Shown here piece after piece: positions 34,711-44,930 of a DNA stretch of 64,000 nucleotides. How positions within the stretch are numbered: the stretch's first letter is position 1; every line of letters begins with the position of its first letter. The stretch is from Streptomyces sp. NBC_01723 (GTDB lineage Bacteria > Actinomycetota > Actinomycetes > Streptomycetales > Streptomycetaceae): assembly GCF_036246005.1 (NCBI RefSeq), contig NZ_CP109171.1:2282001-2346000 (forward strand), read 5' to 3'. The notes below the pieces were generated by a model. That model was not told the DNA's origin. It made no database searches and saw only the letters and a program-made list of their open reading frames with translations. A program made the position numbers and the translations under genes.

Positions 34711-34722
34711 GACTGAGTTCAC
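34711..34722 (-). promoter_or_regulatory. Shared defence-island element, copy D (kinase / pPIWI-RE divergent region)
   Basis: Read toward the kinase: TTGTGAACTCAGTCCATGGAC. The core GTGAACTnAGTC and the following (A/C)AT(G/C)G are shared with copies A and C. It is in the 180-base divergent region and may control both the kinase and the pPIWI-RE operon. Confidence 0.5.
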
Positions 34723-34815
34723 AAACGTATGTCATGCTCGACTGGCATCGGGCCTCAATAGAGTCCCATCAGTCCTGGGCACCTCCTGCCCATGCCGCCA
34801 TCCACGGGGGTCAGC

Positions 34816-36657
34816 ATGCAGAATCCATCGGGTGTCGTCGGCCACGACTGGCTGATCAAGGCGAGCCCCCGGATGGCCCGGCCCGACGACGCGGCCTGTC
34901 CTACCCACCGGCGCACGGCGATGCGCCCCCTCCTCGTCGCCGAACCGCCCGTACCGTTCCGGCCCGACCCGCGCGAGGAGTTCCCGTTCGCCCCTCTCTT
35001 CACGGCCCTCGACCTTGTGGAGCACAGTGGCTGGCCCATCGAGCGGGTGCGTGAGGAACTCCGCAACACCCGCGGCCCCTTTCGAGGGTGGGGCGCCCCG
35101 GTCCACCCCGCTCACCTGGCCTGGACCGCCCACGCCCTGGAGCGCTACATAGCCGCCCGCCACCAGGAGCAGGCTGCTGCCGTCGAGGCCGGACTGCCCC
35201 CGACCGAGCCGGTGTTGAAGCCATGGACGTGGCGCACCCTCCGCACGGACACCCCCGATCCGCGTGGTGTCCGGCAGTACGAGCACACCCTCTGGGGGCG
35301 AATGTACGCCTCTCAGGACGGAATGGTGCGCGACCTGTGGCTCCCCTCCCTGGGCCGCGCCAAGACCGGCCGCCCCGATGCCGAACTCGCGGCCGTGGCC
35401 AAGGTGATGGTGTACGGCGCGCCCACGCCGCGGCGTAAGGCGCGCAGCGAACCTCCGCCCACTGCGACCGATGTCGTCCGGCCGCCCGGACTGCTCCGCG
35501 TCTTCGATGTCGGATGCGCCGACGGCTCCGTACAGGGGCTGCTCTCCACAGACCCGGCCGAGGCGAGCCGGCGATTCACGGAAGACGCCGTGCCTGCCTT
35601 CCTCTCCGCCGCGACCGGAACCGGTGTGCGGCCCGGGGAGAGCTGCGTCGACTGCAAGGCCCTCGCCAGCTGTACGGATCTCAAACGCACCCCGCGGCTG
35701 TGGAACGGGCGGCCCCCGGTCCCCGTTCGCAAACGCCGCTCCATATCTGTCTGGGATCTGCGCCTGCACGCCGAGTGTCCTGCCCAGTACCACCTGGTAC
35801 GGCGGCTGCACCTCAACGATCTGTCCAGAGAGAACCAGGGCGCACAGCGCGGCCGGGCCGTCGATGCTTGGCTCGACGCGCAGCACGCCGAACGCCCAAC
35901 GCGGGGCTGCCGGGACCGTCAGCCCCCGGGGCCGGTCGACATTCGCGCCCGTACCGTACTCGACGACGCGTCCGCACGCGAAGCCGCCGCCATGCTCGCC
36001 GAGCACCGGCTGCTGTGTCCGCTCAACGGGCTCGGCGCCGACGAGGAGGTGCTTGTACAGCATCGGGTAACGACGTACGTGCCCGAGCTCGACGTCGTCG
36101 TCCTCGCCGTACCCGACCTGGTGTACACCCATCGCGGACGATGGATCTGGCGCGAGACCAAGACGTCGGCCCGCCCGCTGTGGGAACGCGAGTCACTGCT
36201 CCGTACCTACCCTCAACTCGCCCTCGGGGTACTGCTGTTCCATGCAGGTGCGGTCGGCGCCGAGCCGCGCCGGTCCTGGGTCGAACTGGAGCACCTACGC
36301 GAAGGTCATGGGGAGAGCCGGCTCGAACCCATCGACCCCGGCCGCGCTGAGAACGTCGACGAAGCCCGGGCCGTCATCGCCGAACTCGCCCAGCCACTCC
36401 TGGACGACACCACGTACGAACCGAGGACCGGGCGCCACTGCCACGGCTGCCAAGCCCGGACCTGGTGCCGGCCCGGCACCGCCTACGTCACCGACCATCC
36501 ACGCCCGGGAAGCCCCGCCGTGGACACCCCCTACGAGGAGACACCCCGGCACGTACCTGACGAGCAGCTCGCGCCCGACCGCCTGTCCGCCCCAGGGGCA
36601 GCGTCCTCCCCGGATGCGAGGCCCACACCGAGAGGAGAGGCCTCCGCTCATGACTGA
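34816..36657 (+). CDS. PD-(D/E)XK nuclease with cysteine clusters (Cas4/RecB-like), first gene of pPIWI-RE operon
   Basis: About 613 residues; ATG 34816 follows GGGGG, while the ATG at 34792 has no ribosome site. The C-terminal third has the nuclease core: VPDLVYTHRGRWIWRETK, i.e. Asp ... Glu-x-Lys near residue 445, with a downstream YPQLALGVLLFH helix as in RecB-family nucleases. Cysteine pairs CVDCKALASC (~277) and CHGCQARTWC (~541) resemble the iron-sulfur clusters of Cas4/AddB nucleases. It overlaps the next gene by eight bases. Likely DNA processing together with the helicase encoded downstream. Confidence 0.75.
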   Translation: MQNPSGVVGHDWLIKASPRMARPDDAACPTHRRTAMRPLLVAEPPVPFRPDPREEFPFAPLFTALDLVEHSGWPIERVREELRNTRGPFRGWGAPVHPAHLAWTAHALERYIAARHQEQAAAVEAGLPPTEPVLKPWTWRTLRTDTPDPRGVRQYEHTLWGRMYASQDGMVRDLWLPSLGRAKTGRPDAELAAVAKVMVYGAPTPRRKARSEPPPTATDVVRPPGLLRVFDVGCADGSVQGLLSTDPAEASRRFTEDAVPAFLSAATGTGVRPGESCVDCKALASCTDLKRTPRLWNGRPPVPVRKRRSISVWDLRLHAECPAQYHLVRRLHLNDLSRENQGAQRGRAVDAWLDAQHAERPTRGCRDRQPPGPVDIRARTVLDDASAREAAAMLAEHRLLCPLNGLGADEEVLVQHRVTTYVPELDVVVLAVPDLVYTHRGRWIWRETKTSARPLWERESLLRTYPQLALGVLLFHAGAVGAEPRRSWVELEHLREGHGESRLEPIDPGRAENVDEARAVIAELAQPLLDDTTYEPRTGRHCHGCQARTWCRPGTAYVTDHPRPGSPAVDTPYEETPRHVPDEQLAPDRLSAPGAASSPDARPTPRGEASAHD

Positions 36658-37891
36658 CCAGCAACTCGTACCGGACTGGCTGTCCCACCCCGATGTCGTC
36701 CTCCTCCGGGACGTCGCCACCGCCGTCCTACACCTGGCGGCCGTCGACCGCCTCGACTCCTTCACCCTGCCCTACCCGCCCGCCGCGCAGCGCGCCTTGG
36801 ACGCCCTCGTGCTCCAGTGCCTGCGCAACAGGGCCAAGCCTCCAGCAGGGGTGCCCGAGATGATGCGCTGGGCCCGAGCCCGTCCCCTGGGCAGCTGGCC
36901 CCTCGACAGGCTGCCCGCCGATCTGTTCGACGCCGCCGACCGACTCATCGACGCAGATTCGGGAGAGCCCGCGCAGCTCTGCCACGAACTCGCCGTGCAG
37001 GGACACGGCGACAGCACCGGACGACAGTACGACCGTCTGGTAATCCACGAGGCCCTCCGTGCCTGCCGCGCCATGTCATCGCCCGAGTCGTACACGGCCT
37101 TCCGCCGCCTTCTGGTCACCCAGCCTGTGCTCACGGAGGCGGACTGGACCGAGGTCAGTACGGACCTCTTCCTCGACCCGGTCCGCTTCCTCATCGAGGA
37201 GATCTACGCCCCCGTCCCCCTCGGGTTCCGCCGGAACGGGGCTTACCTGTGCTGCCACCGCTGCCTGACCCTGCTCCACCCGGTGTCCAACAACGAGTGG
37301 TGGTGCGAGCGTGACCAGTGTCGGCACCGGGGCCCCGCACCGCACGGGAGGGAACTCGTCGCGGCGGAAGTGGGTGAGCTGCGCCAACTGCGCAAACCCC
37401 TGCGGCAGTTCGTCACCGGTCCCGGACGCTCCGAGGTATCGCTGGAGAGCGAACTGCGTGCCCTCGGGCTCACCGTCGAGATGTGGCCCGGCTTCGACGC
37501 GTACGACCTGCGCGTCACCTTCCCCGACGGCCACGTGTGGGCCGTCGACGTCAAGGACTGGGCACACCCCGCCTTCCTCGGACGCGCCGCCGCCACGGTC
37601 CGCGCCGAGCCGCCGTACGACGAGGCCTGCTGGGTGGTGCCGAGCTTCCGGGTGCGCGCCCGCCGCGACTACCTCGACGTCTACACCCGGGAGCGTGGTG
37701 CGGGGGCGGACGGCCTGCGGCTTCTGACTGACAAGCAACTGATACGGGCCGCACGGCTGCGGCTGTCCGGCGAACGCGGACCGGACGCGTCCATCGCGCC
37801 CACCCGCACAGTGCGCACCCAGTCGCCCCCGGCCGGAAACCACACGGCGCCGGCCGATGGCGCCCGGAAGAACGGAGCGGATCATGCGTGA
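36650..37891 (+). CDS. pPIWI-RE-associated restriction endonuclease-like protein
   Basis: 413 residues; ATG 36650 inside the previous 3' end, with GAGAGGAGAGG upstream. The middle contains a zinc-ribbon-like CCHRC ... WWCERDQC (~199-225). A PD-(D/E)XK core follows: Glu in SELRALGLTVEMWP, Asp in YDLRVTFPDG and AVDVKDW (~262-305), then CWVVPSFR. This matches the divergent REase encoded in pPIWI-RE systems. It overlaps the helicase gene by eight bases, so expression is coupled. Expected to be the DNA-cleaving partner of the pPIWI-RE complex. Confidence 0.8.
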   Translation: MTDQQLVPDWLSHPDVVLLRDVATAVLHLAAVDRLDSFTLPYPPAAQRALDALVLQCLRNRAKPPAGVPEMMRWARARPLGSWPLDRLPADLFDAADRLIDADSGEPAQLCHELAVQGHGDSTGRQYDRLVIHEALRACRAMSSPESYTAFRRLLVTQPVLTEADWTEVSTDLFLDPVRFLIEEIYAPVPLGFRRNGAYLCCHRCLTLLHPVSNNEWWCERDQCRHRGPAPHGRELVAAEVGELRQLRKPLRQFVTGPGRSEVSLESELRALGLTVEMWPGFDAYDLRVTFPDGHVWAVDVKDWAHPAFLGRAAATVRAEPPYDEACWVVPSFRVRARRDYLDVYTRERGAGADGLRLLTDKQLIRAARLRLSGERGPDASIAPTRTVRTQSPPAGNHTAPADGARKNGADHA

Positions 37892-40800
37892 CCGCAGCAG
37901 CTGGTACCAGCCAGTCGTCGCCGCCCTGGGTCCCTGGCCCGAAGAGCATGCCCGGACCCGGCCGACCCTACTCTGCCAGGTCGAGCTCGCCCTGCGGTTA
38001 CTGGAGACCGTGGCACCCGGCCACGCGGCCAACGGAGCGTGGACACTTCTCGGCGGTCATGGTCTCCGGTTCGTGCAGGCCGCGAAACTCCCCATCGGAA
38101 CCGCCGAGCAGACCGCGCTGACCGCAGCCCGACACCTGCTCTGGCCGATGCGCCGCGGCCGGATGTGGCGGCAGAGCCTGGATGCCTACCTGGAGCTGCC
38201 CGAACGGCTGCGCGCGTACTACGTACCGGCGGCCGGGGAGCCTGCTCTCCGGCTTTCTCTCAAAGTGGCCGCCGATCGCTTCACCACCTACGACGACGCC
38301 CTCGCGGACCTCCCCGGCTTCACTACGAAGCCACTCCCCCAAGCGGAGGCGGGAGAACACCGCTTCATCGATCGCCGCCACCGGCGTACCTCCGTCTCGA
38401 TCCCCGCCGACCTCGTACGCGTCCCCTTCCCCGGCCACCCCCTCACCGCCGACCGCCCGGCCACCGCGGGCCCCCTTGATGTACCGCTCGGCGAACTCGC
38501 CGACGTGGCGCGGTGGATGGATGGTGAGGAGCGGCGCCGTGGGCTGAAGGCGGGAAACTGGGAGGAGCGCCTCGACCACCTCGAACTCGACACCCGCACC
38601 CCGGACGGGACGGCATTCGAGGAAGCGGATGCGCTGCGACTCGACCGGCTCACCCACCTCGTCGGCATGGTCGGCGCTGGCAAGTCCACCCTGATGACCT
38701 TGCTCGCCGTCTGGGCGCACCAGAATGGTCTGCGCATCACCCTTGTAGTCGGCGACGTGGCCGAACAGCTCACCCTGACCGAACTGTTCCGCGCGCTCGG
38801 TCTGAGCGCCGCCCTCGTGCAGGGCGGCACCACGCGGCCCCAGCACACCCAGCGGCTGCACCGCAGGCTCGCCGCACGCGGGGAGCACTCGTTGCTGGCC
38901 CACACCCTCCCCAGCTTCACCCACCTGAGCACCGCCTGCCCGCTGGACGCTCTCCGGGCCCTCGACACGTCCGAGCCGCTGCGCTACGCCGACGCACCGT
39001 GCGGTGCCCTCCACCCCGCACCCAGCAAGGAAGCCGTCGAAGAACCGGTGGGCGAGCGCGCCGTACGCGAACTCGAACACGCCCGGGGAATCGCCGGAAG
39101 GGAGACCGCCGCGGACGATGCAGACAACGAGGACTTGGGCACCCCGCACGCCTGTCCGCTGTGGAGCGCCTGCCCCCGGCACTCCTCCGCCCGCGACCTC
39201 GTGGACGCGCTGATCTGGGTGGCCAATCCCGCCAGCCTTGTCCAGACTGCCGTACCGCGCCAACTCAACGCCGAACGCCTGCGTTACTTGGAACTGGCCT
39301 GCCTACGCAGCGACATCTTGATCGTCGACGAGGCCGACCGCGTACAGATGCAGCTCGATCAGATGTTCGCGCCGTCGGCCACCCTCGTCACCACCGGTGT
39401 CTCCGAATCCTGGCTCGACCGGCTACAGACCCATGAGATCGCCGAACTCGCCCGGCAGGGACGACTCCAGCTCTCCGACCAGGACGTGGAACGGTGGTCC
39501 GCCGCACTGGATGTTGTCGGATCCGCCGCGGACCGGCTGTACGCCATGCTCATCGACGACGAAGGGCTGCGGAACTGGGCGCAGATAGACTATTTCAGCG
39601 CGTGGACCCTCCAGGAGAAGCTGCTGCACGCCTGGTACCCGCCGGTGTCGAGCCGGGCCGAGGGGCAGCCGAATAGCCGCACAGACGAAGGAGGCATTGA
39701 AGACGAGAGCGCGCTGTACGAAGACGAAGACGGTCTCGGAGACGACAGCGACATCACTGCTCCGGAGGCTCCTTGGGAGCAGCGCCGTATCGAGATCACC
39801 CGGTTCTTCGACACGTTCCGCGACGATCCGCTCGGCGGGCGCGGCCCCTACGGGACGCCCGCGGACGAGCTGACCGCCCTCGCCCACGACGTTCTGCACA
39901 CCCTTGACGAGAAGCGGACACGGCGCCGCGTCCGCAGCCTCCTCGACTCGCTCCTCATCGGAGCGCCGGGGCCAGAGCAGCGCCGCGCGCCCGTCACCAA
40001 GCGGGGTAAGGAACCGGCCTCCGAGGACGTGCCCCTCACCGAGGCATGGCGCGAACTCAACGCACGCCGACTGGAATTCACCCTCGTTCTCGCTGCCCTG
40101 CACCAACGCCTGGACCGGGTTACGTTCCTGTGGCCCCAGGTGGAGGCGGCACTGCGGCTCGACGCAGCCAGCCACGAACTGACCCGCCGCCCGCCCCTCG
40201 ACTACGCGCCCCTCCTACCCGAGGCGCCCATGGGAAATGTGCTCGGCTTCCAGTACCTGGTAGACGAACGTGCCGCGGCCCGTAACAAGGACGGTCACCG
40301 CACCGGTACTCTGCGCTTCTTCCGCTGCGCAGGCGTGGGCCGCGAGCTGCTTCTCAACCTTCCCCAGCTCGGCGCCGACCCCGGCCGCGGTCAGGCGGGC
40401 CCGCATGTCTTGTTGATGTCGGGCACCAGCTGGGCCGGCACCTCCACCAGGGCACACGTCCTGGCTCCCGTGCGCGCGGTTCTTAAACCGCAGAGAAAGG
40501 CGCTGGATGCCATCCGGAAGACCGTGTTCCGTACCGAGTTCCTCTACGACGCCGCCGGGCAGCCGATCCGGCTCTCCGGGCAGGACCCTGACCATCGCGA
40601 GGACGTCCTGCGTCTGATGATCGACCGGCTCGCCCGGTCCCGGGGCGACGGAAACTCCTCTCCGCTGCAGAGTGAACTGGCCCGCATCCCCGACCAGCGC
40701 CGCAAGCGCGCCCTGCTCCTGGTGGGCAGCTACGCCGAGGCCAAGGTGGCCGCCGCTGCCCTGGACGAGATCCCGCGCTGGCGCGGCCGGGTGCGTGTTC

Positions 40801-41657
40801 TGGCAGCTGACGACGCCGAGTTGGAGACCGCAGTCGAGGGTGCGCCCCCGTCGGGCAGCCGGACATCGGACACCGGATCGCGTACGGGATCAAGGGCCGG
40901 AGCGGTCCGGCGCGGAGACCTCGCCTCCTTCGCCGACGACTCGGACGCCGAACTCCTCGTCGCTCCCCTCCTGGCCGTCGAGCGAGGGCACAACATCCTC
41001 ACCGTCCCCCAGCGTCCGGGCGAGGAGAGAGTGGCGGCGTTCGGGACGGTGTTCTTTCTGGTCCGACCGCACCCGCGCCCCGACGACCTGACCCTGGCCG
41101 TCTTCGCCGTCAACGACTGGGCGACCCGGTTCGTACGCGGTCAACTGACGTGGCAGGAAAGAACATTCGACGAGCTGGTTGCCGAGGCGGGCAGCCTGGA
41201 CGCGGCTGGCGGCGCCTTCCGAACCACCGCCCGCGGCGTCTGGCGGCACCTGCTGTCCCGGCCCTATATCTACTCCTCGCTCCCTGAAGACGAGAAGAAA
41301 TCCTTCGTCTGGGACCAGCTCGTCACCATCTGGCAGGTCATCGGACGCCTCGTGCGCGGCGGCGTGCCCGCCCGCGTCGTCTTCGTCGACGCGGCCTTCG
41401 CGCCACAGCTCGCAGCGGCCCAGGCGCCTTTCACCGAACAGGGACGGCAACCCCGCCGTACCAGTGACCCGGGATTGCTCGTGCGGCTGCGGGACGTCCT
41501 CGCCCCGTACTTCGGGGAGAGCGGGGTCGGGGGCGCCTTTGGGGGCGCGCTCCCCGACCCCGCTGACGCCGAGCTCGTCAAACTGCTCTACCGCCCGCTA
41601 TACGAGGCGCTGTGCGTCATGGGAGCGCCTCCGCCCGACCCTCTCGACGCGGGCTGA
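37884..41657 (+). CDS. DinG/XPD-type superfamily 2 helicase of the pPIWI-RE system
   Basis: 1257 residues from ATG 37884 (GGAG nine bases upstream). Walker A GMVGAGKST near 261, DEAD-like LIVDEADRV near 479, and motif VI VIGRLVRGG near 1151, which in DinG relatives reads QxxGRLxR. Between Walker A and DEAD are cysteines (TACP ~351, PCGALHP ~372, CPLWSACP ~422) placed like the four ligands of the XPD/DinG iron-sulfur cluster. The large size and insertions match helicases that accompany pPIWI-RE proteins. It is the third gene of the operon, 71 bases before the pPIWI-RE gene. Confidence 0.88.
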   Translation: MRDRSSWYQPVVAALGPWPEEHARTRPTLLCQVELALRLLETVAPGHAANGAWTLLGGHGLRFVQAAKLPIGTAEQTALTAARHLLWPMRRGRMWRQSLDAYLELPERLRAYYVPAAGEPALRLSLKVAADRFTTYDDALADLPGFTTKPLPQAEAGEHRFIDRRHRRTSVSIPADLVRVPFPGHPLTADRPATAGPLDVPLGELADVARWMDGEERRRGLKAGNWEERLDHLELDTRTPDGTAFEEADALRLDRLTHLVGMVGAGKSTLMTLLAVWAHQNGLRITLVVGDVAEQLTLTELFRALGLSAALVQGGTTRPQHTQRLHRRLAARGEHSLLAHTLPSFTHLSTACPLDALRALDTSEPLRYADAPCGALHPAPSKEAVEEPVGERAVRELEHARGIAGRETAADDADNEDLGTPHACPLWSACPRHSSARDLVDALIWVANPASLVQTAVPRQLNAERLRYLELACLRSDILIVDEADRVQMQLDQMFAPSATLVTTGVSESWLDRLQTHEIAELARQGRLQLSDQDVERWSAALDVVGSAADRLYAMLIDDEGLRNWAQIDYFSAWTLQEKLLHAWYPPVSSRAEGQPNSRTDEGGIEDESALYEDEDGLGDDSDITAPEAPWEQRRIEITRFFDTFRDDPLGGRGPYGTPADELTALAHDVLHTLDEKRTRRRVRSLLDSLLIGAPGPEQRRAPVTKRGKEPASEDVPLTEAWRELNARRLEFTLVLAALHQRLDRVTFLWPQVEAALRLDAASHELTRRPPLDYAPLLPEAPMGNVLGFQYLVDERAAARNKDGHRTGTLRFFRCAGVGRELLLNLPQLGADPGRGQAGPHVLLMSGTSWAGTSTRAHVLAPVRAVLKPQRKALDAIRKTVFRTEFLYDAAGQPIRLSGQDPDHREDVLRLMIDRLARSRGDGNSSPLQSELARIPDQRRKRALLLVGSYAEAKVAAAALDEIPRWRGRVRVLAADDAELETAVEGAPPSGSRTSDTGSRTGSRAGAVRRGDLASFADDSDAELLVAPLLAVERGHNILTVPQRPGEERVAAFGTVFFLVRPHPRPDDLTLAVFAVNDWATRFVRGQLTWQERTFDELVAEAGSLDAAGGAFRTTARGVWRHLLSRPYIYSSLPEDEKKSFVWDQLVTIWQVIGRLVRGGVPARVVFVDAAFAPQLAAAQAPFTEQGRQPRRTSDPGLLVRLRDVLAPYFGESGVGGAFGGALPDPADAELVKLLYRPLYEALCVMGAPPPDPLDAG

Positions 41658-41728
41658 CAGGCATCGACCGACGCCGTCGATGATCTGGCCTGCCATCGAT
41701 CACGTACGACTTCGCAGGGAGAACCGAC

Positions 41729-44700
41729 ATGTACAAAAATACCCGCCGATCCGCGTACCACCTCGCCGAAGACAGCGCTCCCTGGACTGAGGACTTCCGC
41801 GCGCTAGCCTTCCCCGAACACTGGCACGCCGGACTCCTCGATCTGCACAACCACGGGCGGGACGAGGAGAAGCAGCTGCTGACTCTACCCACCCGCCGGT
41901 TCGATGGTGTCCTCCAGACCCTCGCCCCTGACGTGATCGTCCGCCCCCGGCCCCGGACGCCCGTCGAGCCGGGTCCGCAGGTAGCCGAGGACTTCTGGAT
42001 GTACGTACCCGCCTCGGTCCCTGATCCGCTGCCGGGCCGTTCGCTGCAACAGCTCCTTGATGCCTGGCTGCGCACACTGGGTCCCAAGGGCGCCGCACAG
42101 GACCCCGGATTTCGCTCGCTTCTACTCGCCAGCAGCGCCGACCTGAAGCGGAACCTGCCCACGTGGCAACCCGTCGCCGGCGTCGAACTGCTCACCACCC
42201 CGACCACCGCGGGCGGCACCGCGGCCCCCGAACCAAGGCAGTTCCAGCTCGCCACCGACGCACTGGCACGCCGCATCCTGGCCCTCGGCGCCTACCCGTT
42301 CGAGGGCGGACAGCTGCGCTTCCGTGCTCTGCCCCGGGGGCCGCGGGACCAGGGCGCTGAGCTCATGTCGCAACCCCTGTGCCGGACCGTCAAACGGAAG
42401 GAATGGTGGTTCTCCGTCGTCCTGAACATCTCATTGCACACCACACCGTTCGACCCCAGGCCGCGCCTCCACCTGCACTGGGGCGTACGACGCTGGGCCA
42501 CCCACCCGCGGGCCACGACCAAGCGCCTTAACCTGTCCTACCGTGAGGCCACTACGGCCTACCTCCGTCCCACCATCCCTTGGCTCCCCGGAGCACCAGC
42601 CACCGAACGCTACGCCGTCGCCCGGCTGCGTCGCGACCGGGCCGCCGATACCTTCGTCTGGTCAGAGAACGACACCGCCGGCATCCTGCGCGGACTCAGC
42701 CTCGCCGGCAATTTCCCCGACCCCGAACAACTCCTTACCGAGCCGGTCTCCTGGATCGGCGAGGGCGGAGTCCGCGGCGCCGTTGTCCACAGCACCCGAA
42801 TGGGCAAGCACGAGATCGGCGTCGGCTTCATGCCCAACCAGCGGGCCCAGCTGACCGAATGGGCCGAACAGGCCCTTCCCGAGACGTTGGTCCGGGTGCC
42901 CGATCTGACACGGGGACGCGGCAAGGGCATCGCCGCACCGGAGAACCGGCGGCCTAAGAAGAGGACCGACGAAATCAAGAAAGCCGAGGGCCAGGCCCGG
43001 CGCGTGGCACTCGCCACGCAGGCCCGGATCGACGGCCACGGTCCGCACCAGGATGCCCCGCCCGTGGTGGAAGCCCGGCTGCTGTGGCAGTCGCCTGAGG
43101 TACGCAAGGAGGCGGTGGCACAGTTTGCCGAGGTCCTGGGACTCGATGGCGACGGCGGTGTCTCCGTCGCACACGTCACGGATCAGGACTTCGACGAGGC
43201 CAGGCCTGGGTCACCGATCGTCCTCGAATGGCGGACGGCTGAACTTACCCTCCGCCTGCGCTGCTTGCCCCTCGCCGATGGGCTTGGTGACCGGCTTGTA
43301 CCCGATCCCGTCGTCAAGGCAAGGGGTGCAGCCCTCGCATCGGCCGTCGCCGAACGTCGCCGCGCCTTGCATGCCTGGCTTCACGCGGACGGTGTTGTCC
43401 CCTCCCGGCCGGGCCTTGCCCTGGTGGAGATCGCGCACCGAAGCACTTTCCGTCCCACATCGACGGACCCAAAGTTCGCTGTCCGTCTCGGGTGCGCCGA
43501 CGCCGGGCTGCTGACCCAGTTCGTCGTGACCCCGTCCACCGACCGTCAGATCGACAACGCGGAAGATATCGATCACCGCACGCACAGTTCCTGGCTTGAC
43601 GGACTGCGCCAGCTCGGCGTCCGTGTCCTGCCCCAGCACACCCTCGGCGACGACCTCCCCGACGCACTGCAATACGCGGCTGTGTGGATGGTGAAGCGCC
43701 GCAAGGATGGCCCGACCCGGCTGCCAAAGCACCTGCCCGTGGCCGTCCTGGTCACCCCGCTGCCGGATGGGGAAGGCATCGCGTCCGTACGCGGCTGGGA
43801 CGACAGTACGGGGGAGTGGGTCTCCTACCCACGTTTCCTCCTAGGTCTGGTGAAGCAGGCCGAGATAGACCCCGAAGGATTCGCGGAGCCCGAGCCTTCG
43901 ACCGATGGCCCGCACATCAGCGCGCCCCGAGTCACCGGCAAGCAGTGGCGTACCAACCTCACCCAGCAGCGCAAGGAGACCGCGGCCTTCCTCCAGCGCG
44001 TCCTGCACTCCCTGCGCGGGCAGCCCACCGTCCTGATCACCCATGCGCAGAACAGCAGGCTTCACTGGCCGTGGCTCCAGGACGGACGCATCGAACGTGA
44101 CCTGATCAGGACCGGTCACGCCCCCGCCGGCCGTCTCGACGACGAGCTCCGGCTCGTCCGTGTACGCGGGTGCGGCGGACGCGAGAGCGCCCAGTGGTGG
44201 GGACTGGCTGACCCTGGCAATCCCCATGGTCAACCGGCCGGTTTCTGGAAGCAGACTCCCAGCCAGGACCATGGAGAACCCGTGAGCGAGCGAATCTTCT
44301 ACAGCACCACAGAACGCCCCGCAAGCCACCCGGTCTCACCCTCCCTCGACCGGCTCGCCACCAGGGTCAACGCGGCAGGCAACCTCACCTCGCAGGCAGG
44401 CACCAGCGCCTGGAACCCAACTCTGATGGAGATCGCGGTACTGGGTTGCCACGAGGACACCGACCCGGGTGCCCCAGTACCGGGCCAGGCCGACGACGCC
44501 GAGGCACTCGCCCTCGCCATGCACCAGCTGCGCCAGGCACCGGACTACGTCTCAGCACTGTCTCTCCCATTGCCACTTCATTTGGCGGGACTGGCCCAGG
44601 CGTACGTCCTCCCTGTTCTAGCTGATCGCGACGAGAGCCCAGGCGAGGAAACCACGGAGGCCGCCGTGGAAGGGAGCACAGAGCACCTCGACCCAGACCT

Positions 44701-44776
44701 GACCGATGCAGCCGGACTGTCCACAGAACCCGACATCGACGATGACTATGTGGCGGAGACACTCAGCGCCTCATGA
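41729..44776 (+). CDS. pPIWI-RE protein (prokaryotic PIWI/Argonaute-like)
   Basis: 1015 residues, ATG with GGGAGAA upstream. The C-terminal RNase H-fold/PIWI region is recognisable by WWGLADPGNPHG (~822), ERIFYSTTERPASHP, SQAGTSAWNPTLMEI (~894) and a final DDAEALALAMHQLR ... LSLPLPLHLAGLAQ block; these blocks are characteristic of the pPIWI-RE family. An upstream MID-like part is less clear. These proteins are thought to use nucleic-acid guides against invading DNA with a DinG helicase and an REase, both encoded just upstream. Family assignment is firm; guide type and mechanism are not settled. Confidence 0.88.
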   Translation: MYKNTRRSAYHLAEDSAPWTEDFRALAFPEHWHAGLLDLHNHGRDEEKQLLTLPTRRFDGVLQTLAPDVIVRPRPRTPVEPGPQVAEDFWMYVPASVPDPLPGRSLQQLLDAWLRTLGPKGAAQDPGFRSLLLASSADLKRNLPTWQPVAGVELLTTPTTAGGTAAPEPRQFQLATDALARRILALGAYPFEGGQLRFRALPRGPRDQGAELMSQPLCRTVKRKEWWFSVVLNISLHTTPFDPRPRLHLHWGVRRWATHPRATTKRLNLSYREATTAYLRPTIPWLPGAPATERYAVARLRRDRAADTFVWSENDTAGILRGLSLAGNFPDPEQLLTEPVSWIGEGGVRGAVVHSTRMGKHEIGVGFMPNQRAQLTEWAEQALPETLVRVPDLTRGRGKGIAAPENRRPKKRTDEIKKAEGQARRVALATQARIDGHGPHQDAPPVVEARLLWQSPEVRKEAVAQFAEVLGLDGDGGVSVAHVTDQDFDEARPGSPIVLEWRTAELTLRLRCLPLADGLGDRLVPDPVVKARGAALASAVAERRRALHAWLHADGVVPSRPGLALVEIAHRSTFRPTSTDPKFAVRLGCADAGLLTQFVVTPSTDRQIDNAEDIDHRTHSSWLDGLRQLGVRVLPQHTLGDDLPDALQYAAVWMVKRRKDGPTRLPKHLPVAVLVTPLPDGEGIASVRGWDDSTGEWVSYPRFLLGLVKQAEIDPEGFAEPEPSTDGPHISAPRVTGKQWRTNLTQQRKETAAFLQRVLHSLRGQPTVLITHAQNSRLHWPWLQDGRIERDLIRTGHAPAGRLDDELRLVRVRGCGGRESAQWWGLADPGNPHGQPAGFWKQTPSQDHGEPVSERIFYSTTERPASHPVSPSLDRLATRVNAAGNLTSQAGTSAWNPTLMEIAVLGCHEDTDPGAPVPGQADDAEALALAMHQLRQAPDYVSALSLPLPLHLAGLAQAYVLPVLADRDESPGEETTEAAVEGSTEHLDPDLTDAAGLSTEPDIDDDYVAETLSAS

Positions 44777-44930
44777 GCCGGGCCGTTGACCGAAGACTCC
44801 GGGATCCGTGCATGCAGGCCAAAGCACAGGACCCCGAAGTTGACCAGTAGGTCAGGGCAGCACGGGTTCCACGACCGACGCCAGACGGCACCGGAGACAC
44901 GTCAGAATCATGAGGCAGAAGAGGGGGATC

